A DNA stretch of 64,000 nt from Rotaria socialis (lineage: Eukaryota > Rotifera > Eurotatoria > Philodinida > Philodinidae), in the NCBI GenBank assembly GCA_905331475.1, contig CAJNYU010003219.1:479746-543745 (forward strand). Direction: 5' to 3'. This document shows positions 47,214 through 59,215 of the stretch, in pieces. The position numbers and the translations under genes are program-made. Under the pieces are notes generated by a model that saw only the letters and a list, made by a program, of their open reading frames with translations, was not told the DNA's origin and did no database searches. How positions within the stretch are numbered: position 1 is the first letter of the stretch; every line of letters starts with the position of its first letter.

Positions 47214-48806
47214 GATATCATCAAACTATCGTATATGGTACGCATTCTGCGGATAAAAAGCCTTTCAGCGCAGCCCCGTTGGGGCTAAAATGTAGAACTC
47301 ACACATTATGAATCACTTAGATAGATACCGACTCGATAGAGGATTTTTTTCAAAATAGAATGAGCTTCATAATGTTTTTAGGAATGAGATAAAAGATAAT
47401 AATGTGGTTAACAAATCTAATCTATTATACCTAGATAGTTTAAATATAATTGAAATTGTAAATATTAACTCTCAATGATTCAAGCACCATTATTCATTAG
47501 CTTTTTTTCTTTATCTTTTATTATAATAATAAAGCATGATATTAACCAGCAGCTTGTTCGATATATATCAAAAGTTACAAAATAGATTTAGATACTCTGC
47601 TCTAATGTATTGATTTTGTTGTTTAAGTAATTAAGTGTTTCGATGACATTTTCAAGCGGTTAGTTTTAAAATATTTTACATCTATATAGAACAAATGAAT
47701 AATAAAGATCCAAATAGTTTATAATTCATTATCAACAATTAAAATAATGAATGCGATTGGTTATGGAATATTTTAACGGCAACACAGTTCAATTTATACA
47801 GTAAGATTTTATCTGAGATTAAAACTATGAGATAGTTATTGAGAAAAATTGTCTAATTCGATGAAAGCATAGAATTTCTCTTATTTTAATAAACTATAAA
47901 TAATCGTTGACATATTTTTTAATAAAAAAATACCCATAACTTAGAGTTCGATTTTGTTTTACATTATTGAGATAAAATATTACTCATAAGAAATGTTTCA
48001 TATCTATATTTTTGATATGTAAACATTGTTTTCCCTATTAAAAAAAAAACAGATTAATCATTTCCTTTTTTTACTCATTTTTGGGTCTGCAGAAATTCAA
48101 AAACAAATTTTTTAACGAATTATGTTTTCTTATCGGTATTTTTACAGTCAGTGTCTATCATAAATTATTTATTTCTACTTTATTAGAGTATAATAAAACA
48201 GTAAATCATTTTTGAAAACAGTTTTCAATGTAACTTAATTAATGGTAGATAATGCTTAAAATGTCTAATCATAGTAGATAGTGGTTGCTAATGAGTGTAG
48301 TAGTAGTATACACTGGTTGCTAGCTTCTGGGATGGTAGCATATACTCGTTGCTAACGTCTTTAATAGTAAAAATATGCCATTCAGTCGTAACTATGGACT
48401 AGAATAATAAAAACGACATATTTTGAAGATTAATTAGAGATTAAATCCTAATTATAACGATATCTAATTAGTGAAATTAGATTTTAATTATTGATATGAG
48501 TAGTAGTGAACACGGGCAATCGACCTGTACCAAAATTTTAGCTAATTCGCCCACCAAAGTGTTACTTTTTTATGTTTTATGTCTGTAATGGGGGTGGAGG
48601 GAGTACAAGGGGAGCCGCCAAAACCTTGCACTTCAACTTACACTCACTAATTTCTTCCAAAAATATATGTGAGTTTCAAAAAACAGCTACGATGGTTTAC
48701 ATATACATTAATAGAATGAGCACTGATGAAAATTATGTTCTTGTATTATTCAGAATCGAAGAGATCACGAATCATCGATATGGAAAACAGATAAGAGAAG
48801 TCAAAA
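47214..48806. other. AT-rich intergenic DNA, no feature seen
   Basis: It contains a small palindrome GCAGCCCCGTTGGGGCT (about 47271-47287) and repeated GGTTGCTA motifs at 48280-48360. No gene. Confidence 0.4.
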
Positions 48807-48856
48807 TGAGGGTGTGGGTGTGGGTGAAGAATATACCCTAATCGAAACCCACACCC
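48807..48856. repeat. Inverted pair of telomere-like motifs F
   Basis: TGAGGGTGTGGGTGTGGGTG (48807-48826) faces CCCACACCC (48848-48856) across a 21-bp loop. Confidence 0.75.
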
Positions 48857-48880
48857 AAATATGTTCACTCTGAATTGACT

Positions 48881-49553
48881 GAAAAGGCAGAAAAGAAAAA
48901 CGCCGAAAAGGAAAATGCCGAAACTGGTAATTGCTGAAGGTGAAAACGTCGAAAAGGATAGCGTCGAAATGAAAAAGTATAATTAATAAAAGTGTCGAAG
49001 AAAACCAGCTAGAGGAAAAAGTGGAAACATTTTGAAAAGGAAAACGTAGAATGAAAAAGATGTATATAGATAACGAAATTTTTTTTTGAGTTGGTATTGG
49101 TTGTTAGTGGGATAAGTTAAATTCGTTGTCCTCGTCGTCTATAGTCTATACTTGTTCATTGTTAGCATATACCATATATATAAATCAGCCTGGCGAGAAC
49201 AACTAACAAATAATTCTCTCTTCAATCATTGGCAATGGACAGTGAAATATCATTCTTAATGGCTAATAAAAGTAAACCATTACTAGTGTTTAACCAATAT
49301 ATGTTTACATGCAATAAAACGTCCTGATCAAAAAGGTATTGGGCTTGTATTGAACATAGATGTGACGTATATGTGCACACCAATTTAGAAAATAAATTTT
49401 TCTTTTTCTTTAAAATTATCAAAAAACTCAATTTTAGATATTTACCCTTTCGGCTTTTTTCTTTTTCTGCTTTTTTCATTCGACGTTTACAATTTCAGTA
49501 TTTTCCCCTTCTATGTTTGCCTTTTCGACGTTTTCCCTTTCTGCCTTTTCCAC
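48881..49553. repeat. GAAAAGG/CGTCGAAAAGG minisatellite in inverted arms
   Basis: The left arm (48881-49060) has irregular GAAAAGGCAGAAAAG and AAAACGTCGAAAAGG units. The right arm (49441-49553) carries the same units on the opposite strand (CTTTTCGACGTTTTCCC, CTGCCTTTTC). The 380-bp spacer is unique AT-rich DNA. Open frames rich in Lys/Glu/Ala over the arms are products of the repeat. Confidence 0.7.
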
Positions 49554-49902
49554 CAAAACATTCGCTCTGAATTTATTGTCGAACAAATATGTATGTTTTC
49601 TATAAAGCAATTCAAATAAGTCGATGTAAAACACCTTTTTAGCCAATATTGTTTTGCTATTTATTTTTGCACAACTATCGACAAGAATTGCAACATATTC
49701 CATATTTTATTATCAGGTGACACCTGAGCAACAAGAATAATTCAATTTTGCTTTTGACATGAGATCATGAAGCAAACTTTTAGATGATGTAATGAATACT
49801 CTATTTTCTTAGTGAGTTAAAATACGATGGTGCAATTTTTCATCATACCAATTAATCTTGCGCAAGTGCGTAATCTAACAAGCGTCAAATATTTCGTTCG
49901 AG

Positions 49903-49908
49903 TATAAA
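49903..49908 (+). promoter_or_regulatory. TATA box of the EF-1alpha gene
   Basis: TATAAA about 110 bp upstream of the ATG at 50013, followed by a T-rich and A-rich leader. Confidence 0.5.
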
Positions 49909-50012
49909 TTGCCTGAAAATTCTTCTCCTTGTTTACTGTTTCAAATAATATTGGTTCGAACTGTAAAATTCTCTTATTTTAACAAATATTATCAAAATTT
50001 TGATATTTCATC

Positions 50013-51653
50013 ATGGGTAAAGAAAAGAAGCGTATAAGCATTGTTATTATTGGTCATGTGGATTCGGGTAAATCAACATCATCTGGTCATTTGATCTACA
50101 AATGTGGTGGAATCGAAAGACGTATGATTGAAAAATTCGAAAAAGAAGCTGATGAAGTATTTAATCTTTATTTCTACTTTGATCAGACTTTCATAGCTCA
50201 ATTTTTTTAAAATTATTACTAGATTGGCAAAGGCTCATTTAAATATGCTTGGGTTATGGATAAAGTGAAGGCGTCTCGAGAACGTGGTATGACCGTGGAT
50301 ATCTCGTTATGCAAATTCGAAACTGAAGCATCGGATGTAACTATTATTGATGCACCAGGTCATCGAGATTTCATCAAGAATATGATCACAGGTACAGCAC
50401 AGGTATGAGATTTGTTTGTTTCTCGTCGTCTACAGATTGATTGATTCCTCTATTTTCTTTTAGGCTGATTGTGCTGTTTTAGTTGTTTCGGCTAGCGTAG
50501 GTGAATTTGAAGCTGGTATCTCGAAAAATGGTCAAACACGTGAACATGCTTTACTTGCATATACATTAGGTTTGAAACAAATGATCGTTGCTATCAATAA
50601 AATGGATATGACAAAACCATCATTTTCGGAAGCACGATTCAATGAAATCAAAACCGAGGTGTCAGCATACATCAAAAGGATTGGCTATCAACCGGAAAGT
50701 GTTGCTTTTGTTCCTATCTCTGGATGGCTAGGTGATAATATGATTGAACCATCTGTAAATATGCCGTGGTATAAAGGATGGTCAGTTGAACGTAAAGAAG
50801 GCACTGCTACAGGCCAGACACTGTTGGAAGCTCTCGACGCTATTGTGCCTCCACATCGTCAAACAGACAAACCGCTTCGTCTACCATTACAAGATGTGTA
50901 CAGAATTGGTGGTATTGGCACGGTACCTGTTGGTCGAGTTGAAACTGGCATACTTAAGACTAACATGATTGTCAGCTTTGCTCCATCGAATGTGTCGGGC
51001 GACGTTCGATCAATCGAAATGCATCATACTGAACTTGATGGTATATTTATCTTAGTTTTCCGTTGTCCGATGTTTAAAAAAGTTCGTTTTTTTAATTTTT
51101 AGAAGCTTTACCTGGCGATAATGTTGGTTTCAATATTCGAGGAGTCTCTGTAAAAGAGCTTCGACGTGGATATGTTTGTTCGGATGCAAGAAATGATCCA
51201 GCACAAGAAACTTCTAGTTTTATTGCTCAAGTAAGTTTTTTTGACTGGGTTGTTTTTTAGCAAAAGCATCGTTTGTTTTCACAGGTTATTGTGCTCAACC
51301 ATCCGGGCCAAATAGCTCAAGGTTATACACCTGTTCTTGACTGTCATACAAGTCATATTGCGTGCAAATTTGCTGAATTGATTTCAAAAATCGATCGTCG
51401 ATCCGGTAAAGTTATTGAAGAAGCACCACAATATATTAAATCAGGTGAAGCTGCAATAGTTAAACTAATTCCAACAAGACCAATGTGTGTTGAAAAATTT
51501 GCTGACTATCCACCATTGGGTCGCTTTGCTGTGCGTGATATGCGACAAACAGTAGCTGTCGGTATTATTAAAGATGTTGAAAGAAAACCCGCGGCATCAG
51601 GCAAAGTAGCCAAAGTGGCTGTTACCTCTGGTAACAAGAACAACAAAAAATAG
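50013..51653 (+). CDS. EEF1A: Translation elongation factor 1-alpha, divergent paralogue
   Basis: Five exons, 50013-50156, 50223-50402, 50464-51040, 51103-51230 and 51285-51653 (introns 54-66 bp), give 465 aa. All three EF-1A domains are present. G1 is GHVDSGKS (14-21), the switch region [11 protein letters not shown]3 DAPGH (about 91), G4 NKMD, then domain 2 ([26 protein letters not shown]) and domain 3 ([35 protein letters not shown]). It delivers aminoacyl-tRNA to the ribosome as a GTP complex in the cytosol. Substitutions at normally invariant places (GKSTSS for [14 protein letters not shown] for [17 protein letters not shown] for the VxGDSKNDP type) suggest a diverged second copy rather than the main housekeeping gene. 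That is inference; no disabling change is seen. Confidence 0.95.
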
Positions 51654-52815
51654 GATGAGGGGTACTTTCGCAAACCCGTGTCACAACCAAGCAATGTACT
51701 TATACAACAACATAAACAAAAACAATATCAACAGTTGAGTGTAATCGTATGTCTATTTCTGGAGACTCATTGGGAACGGCGACGAAAACAAAAAGATGTT
51801 TACTCTTGGAGAAATTCTTTCTCTAGGGGTAATGTTTATTTTGTTTTAGTCTCTTATTGTTTCTAGTCGTTATTCAATCGGTTTTTACTTTTATCTTATC
51901 ATAATTTTTATTTCATTGCTCATTTAAGATTAGTTGTGATCAAACATTTTCTTGTGTTTGCGAAAGGTTGTTCTCTTTATCGTCTTTCTTGTGTTTCTGA
52001 AACAAATAGAAGAAGAAAAAAATCTTTATAACAACAATAAAAAAACGATATTCCAACACATTTTGACCTCAACGTCTTTTATCGAATACTCGAGACTTTT
52101 TATTGGATTTTGCTATTATAATTGCTTATCAAAAGCAATACTTTCTAATAAGAAACGTTCACTTAAAATGGTAGAATTCATGTCATTCATAGACAATCTG
52201 CCAAGTATACGTAAATATTTGAATAAGAATCAATGTATGAAAATAGCTTTATTTTTAATATCATTACACACACGATATTGCTTTTTTCTTCAGCATATCA
52301 ATGTAAAGCAACATGAAAAAAGGCGCATGGATGTGAGAGCGTGTTGAACAGAATTTTTATTTTATTTTCATTTTGACTACAAAAGCTTGTAAATAATTAG
52401 ATCCAAGTTAATTTGGATACTCTAAGTAATTCTAAATAATTTCAAAATATAATTTGGTAGTTAAAAGTCAAAATACACCATTTTCTTCATGCTTTTATCC
52501 TACGATGACATTTCAAAGAATGCTATCGATCGGTTCAGCCAAATATAATCAATATGTTATTTTTTTAACTGTAATCCTTTTCTTCATTGTTTGTGACAAA
52601 TATTTGCTCATTAAATCCTATCTAGTATAATTCTCAGTCAAATAAATACAATTTTTGTTGTTCTTAGAATTACTTAGAACGAGAAAAACAAAAGATACTT
52701 TTCGCAGTAATAATAACGTATATATAAATAAGTCAATACAACTGTAACATTACTCTATCAAAATCTCTATTGCGAAAGATTTTAAATCGCTCTAATATAT
52801 TATCAATTTTGTGTG
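51654..52815. other. Intergenic DNA, no supported gene
   Basis: A 131-codon open frame from 51952 is Lys/Asn/Phe-rich, with no domain or splice support, and is probably the 3' flank of the EF-1alpha gene. Confidence 0.4.
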
Positions 52816-53493
52816 ATGTGCATCACGAACTTTCGTTTATTTGTTCTACTACGGTTGTTGCTGATTGCTACAACTGGTATTGTTGTAGTGGAATGCAAGA
52901 ATAATGGTGTGTATATCGTGACACTTGCGTCAGAATAAAGTATTTACTGAATTATTCATAGTTTTAAAAAGCTTGAAACTTAGCTAATTGACGATAAATA
53001 TCAATATTTTCTATTTTCTCAAGGTTGGCCATTGAGTGAGTCTGGAACAACACAGACTAACTGGACTGGTACTTGGCACGGTGTACTTGAAGCCTATCCA
53101 GAAGGTGAACAAGGTTCTGGCTGGAATGTGACACTAGAGATCGGACCCTATCCAATGACGGATGGGGCTTGTACTATTTGGCGAAGTACTCTCTTAGAGA
53201 ATAACATTCGACAGGGATTGAAAGACTATCGTTTCTGTCGAGGCCGTGGTGCTGATGATCTATTTATCGATGAAGGTAGTGGTGTGACAATATCAGCACA
53301 ATGGATCAACGATGTGCTCGTATCACCATTCAAATATAAAGGTGTATTTGCTGTTTCTAGTATGCGTATGCGTGGAGACGTTCTTGAAGAAGAGATTTTA
53401 ATTACAGAGGATAAACCGGGTATAGAAGATGTTGTTGTGTCAATCAGAGCAAACAGTATTCATCTTATGAAAATGAGACGAATATCGGCTTAA
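52816..53493 (+). CDS. Small secreted protein, unrecognised, beta-rich
   Basis: Two exons, 52816-52906 and 53024-53493, join in phase 1 to give 186 aa. Residues 1-27 form a signal peptide (hydrophobic FVLLRLLLIATTGIVVV after MCITNFR). The mature part starts near a WTGTWHGVLEAYPEG segment and alternates short polar and hydrophobic strands (WNVTLEIGPYP, VTISAQWINDVLVSPF, GVFAVSSMRMRGDVLEEEILI), as in small beta-barrels. The GTWxGxxE start is reminiscent of lipocalin- or nitrobindin-like folds, but I would not assign a family. It has two Cys in the mature chain (in DGACTIW and YRFCRG), possibly one disulphide. Poly(A)-like AATAAA lies at about 53513. Confidence 0.78.
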
Positions 53494-54738
53494 TTGGAAA
53501 TCATCGACATGAAATAAAACCTATCTAAACAAAGCTTATCTATTGTGAAATATGTGAGATTTCTCATAATAAAGATGCGCTATGTGTAGTTCGTCGCTTT
53601 ATTGATTTTTCAGAGTAGAGTCTCTGTCAACAATCAAGAATATATATATATATATATGTCATATGAACTCTATCCAAGTTTACAATATCTAGAAATAGCA
53701 AGGGTAAAATATTCACCGAGGCAAGATTCTATGCTATAATTCATAGCTGTTTCCGTTTTTAATTTGAATAAAAATGAAATAAGTAATAGTCGAAATTAGT
53801 GACGTATTTACGCATTCTTCTGCCTACGAATGATATTGTGAGTTGTTTTCATGGTGATACCTATGACGGATTGAATTGAAATAATAACTAATGAATGATA
53901 GAAGTTCTCTGAACTGTTTTCAGTTGTTAATATTCTACGAACAAGGAGAGAACTAATCTAGATTAATGCATTGATTACTATGTAATATAATACATAACAC
54001 TATCAATATTGAAAGATCCATACACAAGCTATCGTATATCACTTCCACCCGAGAAGAAACAATTTACTATTGATTTGTCAGTGTTTCGTTAATTAATTAA
54101 GGAACAATAAAAAAAGAAGTCATTCATTCATGGCATAACTCAAAACAGCTATTGCTGAAAAGAATTTCCATCAAGAATATTCTAATGATAAAAAAGCGAA
54201 TCGGTAGATCTATCTAGCAGTGGATAATATACGTAAAATTGTGTTGGAAACGTTTATTGAAAGATCAATTCCAAAAAATGAATGCATGAGACACTGTTTC
54301 TTTTTTTATGTTTTAAATATTTAAAGGAGTTACATGAGACTTCAAATCTAACGTTATAGTTTTAGAAACCAAAAGAAATCTATAAAGAGCAGCAAATTGT
54401 TTCGAGTTTTGAGATTGCACAAGAGATGAACAGTATGAATAAAAACGAAATCATCGCTAGTTTTCAATGTTTCCCATCACCGTTAACCAGATTTTTCGTA
54501 TATCAAAACGTTGCGAACTAGAAGTTCGTCTTCTTTTCTTTCAGTTATAAGATACTATAAAATATTTCTTAGCACAGTGTTAAATTTTCAAAAATTGAAG
54601 AATTTTGGTAACATAATCTACATTAGAGATATTTCTTTGGTGATCATTTTTCTCAAATTACAAAAGGTAATCACCATAGAATTCCATTCTTTTACTGATA
54701 TCGTTTCTACAGATAAATATAGTTTTATGTGATTAGTC
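53494..54738. other. Intergenic DNA between convergent genes
   Basis: It contains (TA)n at 53641-53658; nothing else is supported. Confidence 0.45.
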
Positions 54739-57043
54739 TTAATAAAAGCTGCCTGGGCCACCGCCATCATCATTTGTATCTCCTTGATGGTCACCATCTC
54801 CATAATCATTAGTAACATTTCCACCTGGTGTGTTATCTTGGTCACAGTCACCACTACATGCTTCATAGAATTCATCTTCATCATTATGGTCGTGACAGCC
54901 TTGTTCATGCTCGAATCCATCAAAACATTCGGGTTTTTCATGATGATCCTCCCACCCGTGTCCACCACCATAGTGTGTATAACAAGGACAATCATTATCA
55001 TGATGATGATCGTGACTTTCACAGCATGTGCAATCTACCCAACAAGATTCAGGATCATTAATATGAGAATAACCTGAACCTGGTATCACAATGTAAGTTG
55101 GTCTATTAGAAGAGGATGAAAATATAGGTAGTGTTGGTTTATTTATTCTAAAATGGCTTCCAGATCCAGCTACTTTAGATTTGAGATTTACAGCCACGGG
55201 TTTAGGCACTATCGATTTTATTGGTTTGACAACATTCGATTCGGAGTCTTCTTTTCTTGATTGAAAATAAGTAACTATATCTCGTTCCAAAGCAATCATA
55301 CGAACAGACATTTGAAGCTTTCCAATGTTACGCCTACTGACTAAACCAATGACATCTGTTTCAGTATTTCTTTCGAGATCTTTTGAGGGTGAAAACTGAT
55401 GCCGTTCAAGAATAGACCTAGAAGGTTAAGGGATATTTAGAATTTAAATTTCACAGCAACAAGTTTTCCGATTGATATTGTCTCGTTCTCATATTATCGA
55501 AGGGTACATCCAGAAACAAGCAACTAAGTTTTTTTTCAATAATACTTTGAGGATGTCACGTGCGTAAACCGTCAGAAGGAAGTAACCATCCTTTCTCGAT
55601 CTGTATCTGCTTACTTTACGTTAATCTCCTATTAACACATTGTGCATTACAAAATAGAAACACAGAAAAAGGATCGTCACTCGTACATTCAATTTATATT
55701 TATAGTAAAAATCTACGTACCATCTCTCGACGTAACCTCTGTCATTTCTACTTCCATGCCAATGATGCCAGATGTTGATAGGTACATAGCCAACATTACG
55801 ACCTCCTTGTGCCAATTCTGCTACACGCTCACCCCAAGCTATAGCTAACTGTTGATAATCTTTGTGTAAATTCTTTGAAAAAGTTTCTCTGATACGATTC
55901 AATAGTGCAAAGGCTAATTGTAAATCTCCTGAACCCATAATAGAAAATTCGAATAAACCACCAATTGAATTAAATGCTGTTCGACGCATGGCCCAAGCAT
56001 ATCCTGGATGTGGATACCACTCTTTGTATCGTCCAGGATCAATCGGTTTGTTATGTTTGATTGAATAAACGAACGAATAATCACGTCGTAAGATTTCATT
56101 CTTTCCATTGGGTCCAAGAAAATTTGCCGTTTCAAACAGTTGTACAATAGGATAACGTTTTAATTCTTCAATCACCAGATGAGGCCAGTTGAGATGCTAC
56201 AATATGAATCATAAACCAAAAAATCAAAAGGTAACGATTTTGATACATATACTATCTGTTAAAGAAATGAAATTCTCTGCAATGGTAGCTTTATTTCATT
56301 TTCGAAAGTAATTACTCTTAAGATTATTTCATATGAGATGTAGACAAAAAAAAATGAGAAAATCTCTAAAGCGAAAACTGTCAGCTTCTATTTGTACGAT
56401 TCTCAAACCAATATTACCAGAATACCTTATTGTATTATCACACTATTTTCGTTTTTATAGAGGCTTTACTTCGACAATGAGCATGACAACGGCAAAGTTT
56501 CACCTTATGCGGATATGTTTACTTCGTTCTTGCACGATAGTTTGCATATGTACTATTGATTAGATGTAACTCTTGCATATTTGCATGACACTTGAATTAA
56601 ACAAATTTCTACGTTGCAGCAAGCAAAGTAGACTCTTGGTCAATGAGACGAATGGTTAAGATTCAATCTAATTCTAAATAACTTACGTCAAATTCAATAT
56701 CAGTATCGATCCACGCAATATATTCAATATGTGCTGGTAAATGTTTTACAGCAATATTAATTAAATTTTCTTTCAACCATAGAATAGATGGAGCAACCAG
56801 TTGTAACTGATGAGGATTATTGCTTTGTGTCACCTCATACGTTTGTTGTTGTAGACCAAAAAGTGGTGCTGATTTAAACACACATTCAACAGTAAATAGA
56901 AATACACCCGACTGAGACATGTGTTCTTCGAAACACCGGTACAAGTTGTATCGACTCCTGTATCTTACTGGGTTGAAGCAAACTGCAATAACAGCTAATT
57001 TTTGTAAATCATGTGTCACCTCATAGTTCGTATTTCTAGCCAT
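54739..57043 (-). CDS. GT-A type glycosyltransferase with His/Asp/Cys-rich tail
   Basis: Three exons on the minus strand, 56687-57043, 55721-56196 and 54739-55417, join in phases 0 and 2 to give 503 aa from ATG 57043. Residues 15-277 resemble nucleotide-diphospho-sugar transferases of the GT-A fold: an opening VIAVCFNPVRYRSRYNLY strand-loop, WLKENLINIAVKHLP, then IAWIDTDIEF with a DTD metal-binding motif (113-115). It also has YPHPGYAWAMRRTAF, a GSGDLQLAF acceptor-side motif and HHWHGSRNDRGYVER near the end. Residues 278-400 are a basic linker; 403-469 are packed with His, Asp, Glu and Cys (CTCCESHDHHHDNDCPC and similar) and end in a Gly/Asp-rich tail. No signal peptide or membrane segment is visible, so a cytosolic enzyme is likely. 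Donor and acceptor are unknown. Confidence 0.8.
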
Positions 57044-59215
57044 CACTATAGATTGTATACTATAATTTGAAATCGAGTAATGTTGTGTTGGCGGCGCTTG
57101 GAGAAAAGAATGATGATAAACGAGAAGAAAAATGCAAGGTTAAATAAATTCTTCTCTTCGTCTAATCTAGACATTCTTTTTCATTCTTAGTTTTACAGGC
57201 GTCGTTGTGTTTATTCATCGCTTTTCAACTTCAACGGTACAATATTGAATCTATTAACAGCAAGCAGCATTTTTATTCAATAAAAATAAGAATAGATGGA
57301 GTACGGAGCTCTGTCTAAAAAATATCAAGGATGCTAGCTATTTCTCGCCACTAGACTCAACCATAAAAAAAAACTCTATCTGCATTGAGCTCGAAAATGG
57401 GCAGGGAATCATTAAATTTTATTCAAATTCTGTATCAGTTGATTGATTTCCTCACGAAAAAAACATACATTTTACTGTAAAAGCCTCTCGAGTTTTTAGT
57501 TATTAATTATTTTTCATAACAGTCCATGAATTCAGAGGATTACAGTAACAACAGTATTAAAAGTAAATCATAAGAATCCTTGAAAGCGATGCACATTGGT
57601 ACAACTCATTTTTCTTCACTTTTGTTTGCCAGTGAAACGAATATCAATACTACCGTATACGAACAGGGCAGGGGCAGTTGCTTCTTACTATTTAATTAAT
57701 TGGATCATATGTCTATAATATAACATTTCAGTGGTACAAAAGTATCAGCTCGAGCGAGTAAGAAGTGGTTGCACTGCTATAGGGATCAACATACATGATT
57801 GAAGTTATGCATCAAAATTCTCACAGGAAAAACATGAGTATCAGCACTTATTTAGGGTTTCGAAAGGGATTTTCATATATTTGACTGTGATACGGTGACA
57901 GTGTTCAATGCAGATATAGTCACAACACAGCCTTGCAATCGTGCTTAAGTTCTTCGAATTCTCCACAAAGCCAAAATCTAACTCATAAAAAAATCCACAA
58001 TTCTAAATGATTTATTGATAAAAAATAACACGAAACGTTCAAAATAAGGGAAAATTTATGATGTTTAATTTTAAATTAAAATCAAGTGAAATTTTGACGA
58101 GGTGTGAAGGAAAAGATATATGAAGCGTTGAAAGCGACTATTGGATGAAAAAATTTATTTTATGTTACAATTTTCCAGAAAATCGACATAATGTTCATCG
58201 GAAAAAATACTCAATCATAAATTATATTGATATAATAAATCATAAAAAATGAATGCAATATTATTAGAAAAAATTTCGTTGACTGTGTTTTTGAACATTG
58301 GAAGCTGACGATGATGGTGCAAAGAAAAGAGAATTTTATGAAAAACATGAAAATAAAACGTGACTTAATTCTATGAAAAATATCGATTATTATAGCGTGA
58401 CCTAAGATTATAGTGTATATGCATGAATATATTTTCTCACTTTCTTACTAGGTTCAACGAGAGACACTACTATGAGAGAAATGTAATCCATAGAATCAAA
58501 GGAATTAGACTTTCCTAAGTCAGTTATTTACCTTTTGTTTTGTTCTCTCAAATTTCCTTCTCGTAAAATGATACTACTCTCGATAACAACATGATATAAC
58601 ATGAATAACCTCACAAAAAATTGATTGCTACGTATTTATGTTACGATCATTTTCAATAAGCTGGTTTTAGTGTGTTCTTTTTTCGTGCAGTAGCATAATA
58701 TAATGTTGCATCATTTTCTTCTAATTGGTTCACAGACTCTCTATTAATAAGTATCTTGTATTAATTTATCAATGACTTCTGTAAAATTTCTATACTGTTG
58801 TACAATCAAATGCTTTTAACAAGCTCTCCATTGGTAAAATTAGACAGCAATAGAAAAAGTATATCGTATTGACTTTTATATATGTACGTCGTAATCATGA
58901 TAATATTAAAAATGTTTTTCTTTTGTTTTCAAATAAATAAGAAAAGCAACTGTTATTGTGACTAAATACTGTGGGTTAGCACTGAAAGGGCTCATGACGC
59001 CGTCAGTTAATGCATAATAAAAAAAACTGTGGGTTAGTTAATGTTAATGGTGAAAAATTAAAGGTAAAGCACATAGTCGAATGTTTAATGTTGCGACACA
59101 GTGCATTTTCTTGGAAGCTTTCTCATGATTACTCTTGTCTCTATGCACGTTGATATTTTATGCCAAACAAATCAACCCTTGAATGATCACTGATTGGTTA
59201 GATTTAGGATAAGGT
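57044..59215. other. Intergenic DNA, no feature seen
   Basis: About 2.2 kb, AT-rich; no supported gene or clean element. Confidence 0.45.

Noticed and set aside
51952-52347. 131-codon open frame downstream of EF-1alpha
   Set aside because: Lys/Asn/Phe-rich translation of AT-rich flank, with no motif, splice site or signal peptide pattern that I trust.
54784-55077. Plus-strand open frames opposite the glycosyltransferase tail
   Set aside because: They are antisense to the biased His/Asp codons of the real exon.
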